In this document: piece after piece, positions 56,352 to 64,000 of the stretch | Layout of the letters: every line of letters starts with the position of its first letter | Numbering within the stretch: the stretch's first letter is position 1 | Assembly: GCF_900102855.1 (NCBI RefSeq) | Contig: NZ_FMWD01000005.1 | Coordinates: 231,203 to 295,202 of the forward strand | From: Thiohalomonas denitrificans | Lineage (GTDB): Bacteria; Pseudomonadota; Gammaproteobacteria; Thiohalomonadales; Thiohalomonadaceae | Length of the DNA: 64,000 bases | Reading direction: 5' to 3' | Program-made: the position numbers and the translations under genes | Notes under the pieces: generated by a model | What the model was told of the DNA's origin: nothing | The model's database searches: none | What the model saw: only the letters and a program-made list of their open reading frames with translations

Positions 56352-58331
56352 TCAGTTCGGCGTGGTCATGACGCCGATCAACACCAGGGTCAGCAAAGCC
56401 AGACCGGCCATGATCAGCACGCTGGTGATAAACGACGAGGCCAGTTCGGCGCGGCGCGAGGGGCGCTTCACCAGATGCTTCTCCAACTCCCCGCGCTCGA
56501 CGAGCCGCTCGTATTCGAGACGGTGGTCGTGCTTGAACTCCTCGATGGGGATCGCACCGGTGAAGATGGTGGTGCTCATCGGGAAGCGCTCGGGCCGGAA
56601 GTGCACATTAAAGAAGTGCACCGAGTTGAGGAAGATGGCCGCCAGCAGGGCCTCCTCGGCGTGGATCAGCGTGGCGAAGTTGAACACCGATCCCGGCAGG
56701 AGCAGTGCGGTCTTCTCCGGCGCGAACAGTATCAAGCCCGTGGTGCCGATCACGGCCGTACCCCAGAAGGGCGCCCAATAATCGAACTTCTGCCAATAGG
56801 TCCAGTGACAGAATTTGGGGCGGGGGCCGCGACCAAAGAACCACTTGAACATGTCCCGCAGATCCTCGAGGTCCTTCCAGCTGGGCAGCATCGAGGTGCC
56901 GCCGAACCACTCGAAGGTTCCGAGTTTGCGCTTGCGCTGAATGTTGATCAGCGCGATGGTCAAGTGAACCGCAAAGATCGCCAGCCAGATAATGGCGGCG
57001 GTACGATGGATGATGCCCTCCACCTGCGGACCACCGAGGAACGCCACCACTGCCTTCGCCCAGTCAGTGTGGGAGAACAGCAGGGTCGTGCCGGTGAGGA
57101 TCAGGGTCATCGTGGAAATGGCAAACAGCCCGTGAATCCAGCGCCACGTCGCCGAGAAACGGCGGAAGTAGACCTTATCGGGGTTGTCGAGATCCTCAAT
57201 GAAGCCCCGACCCTGGAAGCGCTCCACCACCTCGCGGAACAGCCACAGCAGCACGTGCAGCCAGAAAAAGGCGATGACGCCGATTATGAGCGCCTGCATG
57301 AAGCGCTTGGCGAACCACAGGCCCGGATAGTTCTCCGGGTCGTCCGCATCACCGTGCGGCAGAAAGGCCAGGAAGTTCGCGTTGGCACTCTCGTGGCAGG
57401 TTTGGCAGTTCTCCAGCCGGTTGTCGGCGTGGATCTCGGAGGTCGGGTCATCCTCACCCTTCACCCCATGGCCACCGTGGCAGTCGTGGCACTTGGCCGT
57501 ATTGGTGTAGCCAAGGCGGTGCACCTGACCGTGATAGGAGGCGAAGTAGGTCCGCTGCGCGTCCTCGTGACAGTCGCCGCAATTCTTCGTGATTGCCAGT
57601 TTGGCGGCGTCCCCTTCGGGTTCCGTGATGGCGTGTGTGGTATGGCAGTCGGAGCAAACCGCGGCGTCGCTGTCGCCCTCCTCCAGAACCGCACGACCGT
57701 GGTCGGAATCGCGGTACTCGGCCAGCTCGTCTTCGTGGCAGCTGCCGCAAATCTCCGGATTCTTCAGCCGCTGTTCGGCGCGCTGCTGGCTGCCGAGCTC
57801 GCCGATGTTGTGAGCATCGTGGCAGTCGTAACAGGTGGCATTGGTCCGGGACTCGTCGAGCTTGCTCGGGCTGGCATGGACCGAGCCCATGAAGTTCTCG
57901 ATCTCTTTATTGACCACCTCAAGGCGCTCGTACTCGGGATCATCCTTGTGCTCGGCCCACATCTCTTTGTGGCACTCGACACAACCGACGACCACTTGCG
58001 GAGCCTCCCGGTGTGGTACCCGATCTATGGTCGTGTGGCAGTCGGTGCAGCTGTGCTCGCCGTGAACACTCGCATCGAGCCGTCCGTGCTCCACGTAGAT
58101 ATCAACCGGACTGCCGTCATCACGGACATCCGTCTTTTGATCCTCATCCCCATGACAGGTCAGGCAGCGCTCATCAGGGATGATGCGCTCCCGGGTCTCG
58201 AGGTCGAAGTATTGCAGGACCCCCTCGACCGCCGGATCCGAATTTTCGGCATGGGCGAAAGGTGCGATAAAAAGCATGAGGGCGGCCGCCCAGAGGCAGG
58301 TCATGGCCACCGGTGCGATGCGTCTGGGCAT
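56352..58331 (-). CDS. Nine-haem cytochrome c fused to a cytochrome b561-like membrane domain
   Basis: A 659-aa exported membrane protein. After a signal peptide (about 1-28) the periplasmic part holds nine CxxCH motifs: CLTCH, CTDCH, CVECH, CYDCH, CGSCH, CSDCH, CGDCH, CHDCH and CQTCH. From about 345 there are five hydrophobic helices with histidines (IGVIAFFWLHVLLWLF, RWIHGLFAISTMTLILTG, IIHRTAAIIWLAIFAVHLTI, and LLAAIFLNSVHFFNVHF) resembling a di-haem cytochrome b561/NapC-like module. First gene of the operon with fccA and fccB. It could connect sulfide oxidation to the quinone pool, or send electrons outward (inference). RBS AGGAGAAG. Confidence 0.9.
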   Translation of the reverse strand: MPRRIAPVAMTCLWAAALMLFIAPFAHAENSDPAVEGVLQYFDLETRERIIPDERCLTCHGDEDQKTDVRDDGSPVDIYVEHGRLDASVHGEHSCTDCHTTIDRVPHREAPQVVVGCVECHKEMWAEHKDDPEYERLEVVNKEIENFMGSVHASPSKLDESRTNATCYDCHDAHNIGELGSQQRAEQRLKNPEICGSCHEDELAEYRDSDHGRAVLEEGDSDAAVCSDCHTTHAITEPEGDAAKLAITKNCGDCHEDAQRTYFASYHGQVHRLGYTNTAKCHDCHGGHGVKGEDDPTSEIHADNRLENCQTCHESANANFLAFLPHGDADDPENYPGLWFAKRFMQALIIGVIAFFWLHVLLWLFREVVERFQGRGFIEDLDNPDKVYFRRFSATWRWIHGLFAISTMTLILTGTTLLFSHTDWAKAVVAFLGGPQVEGIIHRTAAIIWLAIFAVHLTIALINIQRKRKLGTFEWFGGTSMLPSWKDLEDLRDMFKWFFGRGPRPKFCHWTYWQKFDYWAPFWGTAVIGTTGLILFAPEKTALLLPGSVFNFATLIHAEEALLAAIFLNSVHFFNVHFRPERFPMSTTIFTGAIPIEEFKHDHRLEYERLVERGELEKHLVKRPSRRAELASSFITSVLIMAGLALLTLVLIGVMTTPN

Positions 58332-58400
58332 CGTATTCTTCTCCTATTTTCCTTTGGTGGACGCGAAATTCGCGCGCCTTCGTATATTTTTGATTCGGAC

Positions 58401-58775
58401 TTATTTGACGAGGTGCAGATCCAGGGAGTCCGGAAATACAACACGGACAAGCGCTGTTTTGATGCGGTCGGTAGTACCGAACGCACGACCGCGTGATCGC
58501 GCACGAAATCTGGCGCAGTGGGATATCGAACGGGAATGGTCCACCCTCCCGCTAACCCGCATGCCGATATGGCTGAAGGTCGTTGAACGGGTGTTACGTA
58601 GGGGCGAACAGAAGCTGCCGATGGTGTGGCCAAACGCCTCGACACCATGGGTTCGGGTAGCCGTCGCGTCGCCTTCCGGCAAAACGGACGGTCGCAACAA
58701 ACCCAACCCGAACTCCCCGAGGCCGGCGGCCGGCGGGAGTTCGCGTTGGGTCAGGCACGGGAAATACCAGGCCAT
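58401..58775 (-). CDS. Possible small hypothetical protein
   Basis: A 124-codon frame beginning MAWYFPCLTQRELPP, with a strong AAAGGAGAG ribosome-binding site six bases upstream. No family is recognised, and codon usage and residue content (many Arg, Ser and Thr in the second half) are not convincing. It may be a real short peptide with a longer spurious frame behind it, or a degraded gene. It lies 70 bases upstream of the nine-haem cytochrome gene in the same direction, so it could be the first gene of that operon. Confidence 0.35.
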   Translation of the reverse strand: MAWYFPCLTQRELPPAAGLGEFGLGLLRPSVLPEGDATATRTHGVEAFGHTIGSFCSPLRNTRSTTFSHIGMRVSGRVDHSRSISHCARFRARSRGRAFGTTDRIKTALVRVVFPDSLDLHLVK

Positions 58776-59073
58776 GCGTAGCTCTCCTTTGGTAAATACT
58801 GCCCCCCCCAGTTTGGCAACAAGCGGGAACACATTTTCCATGCGAGCTACTTACTATTCCTGACATTCTAATGATGACGAGCTCTTTGGTCCAGATCCCG
58901 ACGACGCATTCTCAAAAAACAAGAACTGCGAAAGATTCTAAGACTTATTTTAAATTAATCGACTTCCAGTCAAAGCGGGAAACATCCAGTTACAACTTGA
59001 AACAACACTCCTCCTCGCCGCCTGTAATAATTTTACCGGGCCCATAACACCAATTAATACCGGAGGGATTCAC
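58776..59073. other. Intergenic region upstream of the Tll0287-like gene
   Basis: No gene is seen. The stretch 58865-58985 is AT-rich (ATTTTAAATTAATC around 58949) and probably contains promoters for the flanking divergent genes. The GGAGGGA ribosome-binding site of the next gene ends it. Confidence 0.5.
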
Positions 59074-59862
59074 ATGAAAAAGTTTGCATTGCAGACGGCG
59101 GCTGGCCTCGGCCTGCTTTTTTTCTCCTGCCATACGGCGATCGCCGAGGAGATCGGTGTGCCGGCCCAGGGGGGGCACCCGGAATACCTGTTCCTGGAGA
59201 AGGTGCCGCAGGAGCAGGGCCGTGCCACGGCAGAGATGATCTCTCAGGCACTCGCCATCGGCCGCCTGGTGATCTTCAGCCATATGAAGAAACTCACCGA
59301 TCCCGAGCTGGGCGATAAGGGGTTCACCGGCGATTACTTCGTCGAACAGTGGCTCGCTGCACTGGAACCACAGCTCATGGACGTCACCCCGGTACAGCAG
59401 CGTATTCTCGATAAGCTCATCTGGGCGGGCAAACTCAGCATCGACAACAATCAGGACAGGCTCAACGTGAAGGGAACGGGCTGGAAGCACTTCCTGCCGG
59501 CCAAGTGGGCCCGCGAGGCGGGTCTGATGTTCAACTCCCGTACCGGAATCGTCACCCGCCAGCCGGCCCGCAACTACCGCCATCCCAGCAACGCCCCCGA
59601 CAGCATGGACAAGGCGGTGCTCACGCGTTTCATCCAACCTGACCATGATGGTAAGCCTTACGGCGAAGAGACGATGATGGGCAAACAGCCGGTCTACCGG
59701 TACTTCGAACCGGTCGAACTGATGGAGCCATGCCTGGCTTGCCACGGCAAACCCGAGGGTGAATTGGACGTACTGGGTTACAAAAAAGATGGTCTCGAGG
59801 CAGGCGACGTGATCGGCATGATCAGTGTTGCGGTTCCCATCGAAGGTCCATCCGGGAAATAG
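59074..59862 (+). CDS. Secreted haem-binding Tll0287-like (DUF3365) protein
   Basis: A 262-aa protein with a signal peptide (MKKFALQTAAGLGLLFFSCHTAIA) and a DUF3365 domain filling the remainder. The haem motif is CLACHGKP near the C-terminus (about 228-235), followed by the characteristic GDVIGMISVAVPIE ending. In Tll0287-type proteins the haem is solvent-accessible, suggesting redox or gas sensing. The same domain is fused to a GGDEF-EAL enzyme at 14736-17585. The start has GGAGGGA eight bases upstream. It is divergent from the fcc operon, and may be a partner in that periplasmic redox network (inference). Confidence 0.88.
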   Translation: MKKFALQTAAGLGLLFFSCHTAIAEEIGVPAQGGHPEYLFLEKVPQEQGRATAEMISQALAIGRLVIFSHMKKLTDPELGDKGFTGDYFVEQWLAALEPQLMDVTPVQQRILDKLIWAGKLSIDNNQDRLNVKGTGWKHFLPAKWAREAGLMFNSRTGIVTRQPARNYRHPSNAPDSMDKAVLTRFIQPDHDGKPYGEETMMGKQPVYRYFEPVELMEPCLACHGKPEGELDVLGYKKDGLEAGDVIGMISVAVPIEGPSGK

Positions 59863-59895
59863 TGTAATACCAGCCGGGGAATACAGAACGGCGGT

Positions 59896-59957
59896 TCACC
59901 ACGGGGCGCACGGGGGAACCCAATCGGGTTACCCGGGCTTCCCGTGGTCCCTGTGAT
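59896..59957. repeat. Diverged 'CCACGGGG' palindromic repeat, copy 4
   Basis: CACCACGGGGCGCACGGGGG faces CCCGTGGTCCCTGTG around an inner AACCCAATCGGGTT palindrome. Weaker than the copies at 5003, 5885 and 50699. Confidence 0.5.
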
Positions 59958-60010
59958 TTATCCTTCCGTCCCCAGAGCGTGCCGTTACAGGTGCTTGTGA
60001 GTTGTAGCCC

Positions 60011-60091
60011 CGTAGGGTGGATAAGCGGAGCGCATCCACCTTATCCCAGGCTGTTGTTGGCGGATGCGTCTGACGCTTATCCGCCCTACGG
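60011..60091. repeat. Palindromic repeat (GTAGGGTGGATAAGC family), copy 2
   Basis: GTAGGGTGGATAAGCGGAGC faces GACGCTTATCCGCCCTAC around a central GGCTGTTGTTGG. Related to 48841-48918. The gap 59863-60171 contains only this and the preceding repeat. Confidence 0.7.
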
Positions 60092-60171
60092 ATGGTGCTT
60101 GTGGGTTGCAATTGCGGGATGGGCGACGTGCCCTACCCACTAAAGCCCGACCTGTGCGGGGTTCTCCAAGC

Positions 60172-60585
60172 TCAGGAGATCTTTTCGGCCACTTTTCCGG
60201 CGTAATTCGGCAGACGCTCTACTGCCGGGAATAGCTCACGCTCCTCGAAACGTACGTGACGGGAGAGTGCATCGGCAAAGGCGAGAAGAACCCGGGGCCG
60301 GGGTGAAGCCAACCGGTCGGCCAGGTCCGTCAGTTCCGCGTGCTCGGCGAGCGTACGCTCCACCAGCATTTTTTCGCCGGCCCGGGCCAGTACCGGCAAT
60401 AGCCAGTTTTCTTCCTGATCGAAATGGGGCTTGAGCTCGGTTTCAAACTTCCGGCGCACCAGGTCAGCCAGATTCCTTACGGACCCCGGTTCGCCCTCGT
60501 GGGCGACCCGGCGGGCACGGAGGGCAAGTGAAAGTGCTCCGTGGTGCTCTCGTGAGAGAGCGATCAGGGGCTCGGATCGTTTCAT
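60172..60585 (-). CDS. Hemerythrin domain protein
   Basis: A 137-aa four-helix protein. The di-iron ligands expected for a hemerythrin HHE-type domain are present: SREHHGALSL, HFDQEENWLLP, AEHAELTDL, and HVRFEERELFP. Such proteins bind O2 or NO, or store iron. The ATG at 60585 follows GGAGTC. It stands alone, with a palindrome downstream. Confidence 0.85.
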   Translation of the reverse strand: MKRSEPLIALSREHHGALSLALRARRVAHEGEPGSVRNLADLVRRKFETELKPHFDQEENWLLPVLARAGEKMLVERTLAEHAELTDLADRLASPRPRVLLAFADALSRHVRFEERELFPAVERLPNYAGKVAEKIS

Positions 60586-60886
60586 GAGATGACTCCTGGT
60601 CCAGGTTGCAGGCTATCTGGCGCTTGAAAATCGAGCGCGGCGTTGTGGTCAGGCTTCCAGCCACGTCGGCTGAAGCCGTTCACCATCGTTGAATGACGGG
60701 CACTTCTATAAATTCGTTATTCCCACGAAAGCGGGAATCCAGCCGTTGATTTTACTGGGCTCCCGCTTTCGCGGGAGTGACGAAAAATGAATGTTAGAGG
60801 TTCCCTGAAACGGCGCACCTCTTTCTTGACTATTTTACTAGGTCTATAAAGGAAAGACCAATACGCCCATCAGCAGCGTGCCCGTG
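60586..60886. repeat. Intergenic region with REP-like palindrome
   Basis: No gene lies in these 301 bases. At about 60717-60783, TTCCCACGAAAGCGGGAATCC and CTCCCGCTTTCGCGGGAGTG form two nested palindromes, of the type commonly seen as intergenic repeats in this group. Confidence 0.65.
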
Positions 60887-61816
60887 TCAATCAGCCCCGG
60901 CCCGGTGCGAACGGTTTCCAACCACCTCGAGGTTTTCGTGCGCCTTCTCGTAATACTGCGGCGAAAGGTGCACGGCCCGGTCGAGATATTTCTGTGCCGA
61001 ATCGAGATCGTCGTTGTGAAGCGACAGGTAGCCGACATTGTTGTACGCGCCGGGTTTGTCCGTCACACGCTGAAATGCAGCCACTGCCTCTTGATAACGG
61101 CCCGTCCTGGCCAGGACCAGGCCGAGATTGTGCCAGGCCCGCTCATATTCCGGGTCCCGGTGGACAGCGGTCTTGAGACGGGCAATCGCCTGGTGGTAGT
61201 CCCTGGAGAGATAGAGCGAATAGCCGAGATTGTTATGGACCCGGGCAGATGTGGGCACCAGAAGAAGTGCGGTTTCATACGACTCCCGAGCCACATCATG
61301 CTCGCCGCGCAGATCGGCAAGGATCCCCAACCCGTTGTGGGCCCGCCAGCGTCGAACATCGATCTGGACCGCACGTTCCAGCACTTGTTGACTTTCGTCA
61401 TAACGCCTTGCGCGTAAAAGGGCGAGCCCAAGCCCCTCGTTGAGAGCCGGATGTTCGTTGTCGAACCGGAGACCGCTTCTGAAAGTCCTTGCGGCGAGGG
61501 CGAGGCGGTCCCGCTCCAGATGTATCGTCCCGATGCGCTCATAGGCAGGGATGGTTTTCGGATTGAGCTCAAGGGCCTGAACGTAACGATAAAGCGCCAG
61601 ATCCCGATCTCCTCGACTCAGGGCCTTGTCGCCCCGGCTCATCGCCTCCGTGACGTTCTCGACAGGCATTTCCGTCGCATAAGCCACTTTCTCTTTGCCG
61701 TCATACAAGTGATCAAAAGATCCGGTTTTAGTCGACTTCGGAGTCGATGCACAACCGGCCATTACGACCACGATGGCAAAGATCCCCGTCATTCGAATCG
61801 CGTCAGCTGCTTTCAT
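60887..61816 (-). CDS. tadD: TadD-like TPR lipoprotein
   Basis: A 309-aa lipoprotein. The signal peptide ends in a lipobox (VVVMAGC), so residue 22 would be the lipidated Cys. Five to seven TPRs follow from about 55 (ALSRGDRDLALYRYVQALEL, HNNLGYSLYLSRDYHQAIARL, and WHNLGLVLARTGRYQEAV). In tad systems TadD is an outer-membrane-associated pilotin-like lipoprotein needed for secretin assembly. It follows tadC in the same direction after 174 bases, supporting that identity. Confidence 0.8.
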   Translation of the reverse strand: MKAADAIRMTGIFAIVVVMAGCASTPKSTKTGSFDHLYDGKEKVAYATEMPVENVTEAMSRGDKALSRGDRDLALYRYVQALELNPKTIPAYERIGTIHLERDRLALAARTFRSGLRFDNEHPALNEGLGLALLRARRYDESQQVLERAVQIDVRRWRAHNGLGILADLRGEHDVARESYETALLLVPTSARVHNNLGYSLYLSRDYHQAIARLKTAVHRDPEYERAWHNLGLVLARTGRYQEAVAAFQRVTDKPGAYNNVGYLSLHNDDLDSAQKYLDRAVHLSPQYYEKAHENLEVVGNRSHRAGAD

Positions 61817-61990
61817 TTTTTTACACCTTTTCGATAATGGCTTCGCGAATCTCGCAAAAATCCGGCGTCTGCGTTCCCGGCCGGAAAAGACAGATTATGG
61901 CGCGGACCGAACGAACTTCATTGGACCTCGGGACGTGCCTGATCGGCCCTGCTCCTCGTGTACTGAACGCCCTCTTTCTCCCATTGCCTG

Positions 61991-62947
61991 TTAACGAAAC
62001 GCTGCCAGCACACCGAGTATTGCCGGACCGATCGCGACCAGAAAGAACGATGGAAACAGACACAGCACCAGCGGAAAGATCATCTTCGTACCGATCTTGG
62101 CGGCTGCCTCTTCCGCTTTCTGCATCCGTCGATCACGAAATTCTGTCGCAAAGATGCGCAGGGCATCGGCAATGCTGGTGCCAAAACGCATGCTCTGCAC
62201 CAGCAGCGTGACGAGGCCGCGCAGCTCTTCGAGTCCGGTTCGTTCCGCGAGGTTTCTCAACGCATCCGTATGGGAAACACCGGCACGGACTTCGACATTG
62301 ACCAGCGACAACTCCCCGGCGAGCTCGGGATGACTGACCCCCAGATCATCCGCAACGCGCTGTATGGCCCCTTTCAGACCGAGCCCCGCCTCCGCACAGA
62401 CCACCAGCAGGTCAAGGGCATCCGGCAATCCCTCCATGAGGCGCCGCTGGCGAGCAGTTACCTTTTTGTGAAGTACATAATTGGGACCAAACAGGCCCAC
62501 TCCTCCACCGGTCACTGCCGCAAACAGTACTTGCTGCATCGCTAACCCCGGGATCCAGGCAGCGACAAAAAACACCAGCATCGGGAGTCCTACGGTAAGC
62601 ATGATCTTTAGGGCAAAAAAGGAACCGAGAGCATTGGGTCGACGAAAGCCAGCCTGAACCAGCTGACGCTTTACGTGGGCCTGCTCACGATGGTCCTTGG
62701 GAATAATGCGATGGTAATAGGGAGTCAGACGCTCCATGAAACGGGCGGCAACCCCCTTTCGGCCGATCGAGGAGTCCTCCGTCAAACGCTGCAGCCGCTG
62801 GCGCGTCGGACTGTTCAGCCCGTTGACCAGCAAAAGACCCGCCACGCCAAACGAGAAGGCCGCTACGCCCATGACGATGCTGAACACAACCGATACCGCC
62901 TCGGGTGATCCCGAAAGCCGGCTCAACAGTGCAACGAAGTAATCCAT
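61991..62947 (-). CDS. tadC: Tad pilus platform protein TadC
   Basis: A 318-aa inner-membrane protein of the GspF/TadC type. Helices near 10-35, 105-140 and 285-310 flank a cytoplasmic domain with LPDALDLLVVCAEAGLGLKG and LVQSMRFGTSIADALRIFA. ATG 62947 has GGAGTGGGGA upstream; the frame continues to 63025 but overlaps tadB. Partner of tadB immediately upstream; together they form the platform on which the TadA ATPase acts. Confidence 0.92.
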   Translation of the reverse strand: MDYFVALLSRLSGSPEAVSVVFSIVMGVAAFSFGVAGLLLVNGLNSPTRQRLQRLTEDSSIGRKGVAARFMERLTPYYHRIIPKDHREQAHVKRQLVQAGFRRPNALGSFFALKIMLTVGLPMLVFFVAAWIPGLAMQQVLFAAVTGGGVGLFGPNYVLHKKVTARQRRLMEGLPDALDLLVVCAEAGLGLKGAIQRVADDLGVSHPELAGELSLVNVEVRAGVSHTDALRNLAERTGLEELRGLVTLLVQSMRFGTSIADALRIFATEFRDRRMQKAEEAAAKIGTKMIFPLVLCLFPSFFLVAIGPAILGVLAAFR

Positions 62948-62960
62948 GTCCCCACTCCTG

Positions 62961-63935
62961 TCAGACCTGGATACGTAACAGTTTTCGAATCCAGAAAATG
63001 CCAATCGTCCCCATGACAACGGCACCCACCACCAGCTTTTGTCCCAACGGGTCGTTGATCAGCCGCGGCAGATAGTCGGGCGTGGTCACCGAAATGGCCG
63101 CAAAAAGACCCAAAGGCACCAGCGCCAATACCCAGGCCGAAAGACGCGCCTCGGCCGAAAGCGTCTTCACCCGACGCTGGAATCGGAACCGGGCGCGAGT
63201 CACCTCGCTGATCTTCTCCAGAATTTCGGCCAGATTGCCCCCGGTCTCCCGCTGTACCAGTACCGCTGTCACCAGCGCCATCACGGTGACGCTCGGCACT
63301 CGCGACAGCAGTCCGAGCAGTGCCCGACGCACATCTCCGCCATAGTTGATATCGGCGAAGACGATGGCGAACTCACGGCCAATCGGAGGTTCGAGGTCGT
63401 CGGCAACCAACCGCAGCGCCTGGGTGAAGGGGTGCCCGGCCCGCAAGGCCCGCACCATGACGCCCACCCCGTCCTGGAGTTGCTCCTCGAACTTCGCGAT
63501 GCGCCTGGCACGGTCAACATGCAGTTTGGCGTAAGCGGCCATCACCACCCCGACACCTGCCAGGGCAGCCCAGCCCGGATGCCCGATGAAGAGCCCCACG
63601 ACCAGTACTATGCCTGTCGCCGCCCCGAGGGCCTGGAGCACCAGTTGATGAACGGATTTCGTGTACCCAGCCTGTTCCATGGTCACTGCCAGTGCCGCCA
63701 TTCCCGGCAGCTTCTCCATCGCCTGCTCCAGGGCGCTTTTCGGCTTCTGGCGGCGCCGTACGCCGCGTGCCGGCCCCGGATCCTCGGCCGCCATCTCTTT
63801 CAGCCTTCTTTGCAGACGCTTGCGCACGGCCCGGCTCTCACCGAAGACCGGCACAACGAAGCTGAAGGTCAGCAACGCTACCGCCGCAAAGACCAGCCCG
63901 ATAAAGATCAGCGTTTCAGTTGAACCCCATTCCAT
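62961..63935 (-). CDS. tadB: Tad pilus platform protein TadB
   Basis: A 324-aa GspF/TadB-type inner-membrane protein: N-terminal helix (LIFIGLVFAAVALLTFSFVV), the GspF-like cytoplasmic domain with LQDGVGVMVRALRAGHPFTQA and VQRETGGNLAEILEKI, and C-terminal helices ending IRKLLRIQV. The start at 63935 overlaps the 3' end of the preceding gene by 20 bases. Fourteen bases separate it from tadC. Confidence 0.93.
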   Translation of the reverse strand: MEWGSTETLIFIGLVFAAVALLTFSFVVPVFGESRAVRKRLQRRLKEMAAEDPGPARGVRRRQKPKSALEQAMEKLPGMAALAVTMEQAGYTKSVHQLVLQALGAATGIVLVVGLFIGHPGWAALAGVGVVMAAYAKLHVDRARRIAKFEEQLQDGVGVMVRALRAGHPFTQALRLVADDLEPPIGREFAIVFADINYGGDVRRALLGLLSRVPSVTVMALVTAVLVQRETGGNLAEILEKISEVTRARFRFQRRVKTLSAEARLSAWVLALVPLGLFAAISVTTPDYLPRLINDPLGQKLVVGAVVMGTIGIFWIRKLLRIQV

Positions 63936-64000
63936 GTCCGAAGCCCTCCTCTGGTTCGTACATGTCGAGCCCCATATCGATACCGTGCTGGACCAGCCGT
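63916..64000 (-). CDS. tadA: 3' end of probable TadA/CpaF ATPase gene (cut by window edge)
   Basis: A minus-strand frame ends at 63916 with RLVQHGIDMGLDMYEPEEGF. A short basic stretch followed by hydrophobic and acidic residues of the form 'RL...GI..p.dly.p' is the usual C-terminal tail of TadA/CpaF secretion ATPases, which precede tadB. Only 27 codons are visible, so the assignment rests mainly on position. Confidence 0.45.
   Translation of the reverse strand, partial: RLVQHGIDMGLDMYEPEEGFGHGMGFN

Overview
The window looks like chromosome of a chemolithotrophic, sulfur-oxidising gammaproteobacterium (Chromatiales/Ectothiorhodospiraceae-like). Pointers are an oxidative-type DsrA, an aprM-aprB-aprA operon, a flavocytochrome c sulfide dehydrogenase operon fused to a multihaem quinol-type module, a TusA/DsrE sulfur-relay operon, and housekeeping genes of gammaproteobacterial type (serS, glnS, gltX, dksA, crcB). 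Genus cannot be fixed from the sequence alone.

Layout. 1-3.7 kb: a decayed, duplicated locus with two intact secreted paralogues, each next to a broken alpha/beta-hydrolase-like gene, plus a nucleotidyltransferase fragment. 3.7-6.6 kb: serS, a DUF190 gene with crcB, and an HPF-like gene. 6.9-8.2 kb: dsrA alone, without dsrB. 8.4-17.6 kb: three large c-di-GMP enzymes (PAS/GAF GGDEF-EAL, globin-coupled GGDEF, haem-binding Tll0287-type PAS GGDEF-EAL). 17.8-22.7 kb: a small unknown gene, a MITE-like element, a PRC-barrel protein and a SWIM-SNF2 helicase. 23-26.4 kb: a PhnD-like binding protein paired with a fourth GGDEF-EAL protein. 26.4-28.3 kb: TetR-DsrE-TusA-periplasmic DsrE, with palindromic operators. 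28.4-34.8 kb: tRNA-Ala/Glu pair, dksA, pflBA, an AI-2E permease, then three tandem c-di-GMP-I aptamers behind a near-consensus promoter with no gene downstream, and a second tRNA pair. 35.2-44.4 kb: a GC-rich Wadjet (DUF2397/2398/SMC/DUF2399 type) operon and a broken HEPN/MNT toxin-antitoxin pair, closed by a third copy of the tRNA pair. 44.9-50.7 kb: glnS-gltX, a PsiE-like gene, tRNA-Val and a TPR protein. 50.8-58.3 kb: aprMBA and a flavocytochrome c/multihaem cytochrome operon. 58.4-64 kb: a possible small gene, a Tll0287-like haem protein, a hemerythrin and part of a tad pilus operon running off the right edge.

Two themes dominate. The first is sulfur oxidation: sulfide to sulfane sulfur (Fcc), sulfur transfer (TusA/DsrE), sulfite formation (Dsr) and sulfite to sulfate through APS (Apr). 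The second is c-di-GMP signalling: four synthesis/breakdown proteins and a triple aptamer RNA, near a tad pilus cluster. The most unusual element is the triple-aptamer RNA at about 34.07-34.56 kb. The Wadjet island bounded by duplicated tRNA pairs, the unaccompanied dsrA and the nine-haem cytochrome c/b fusion are the next most notable.
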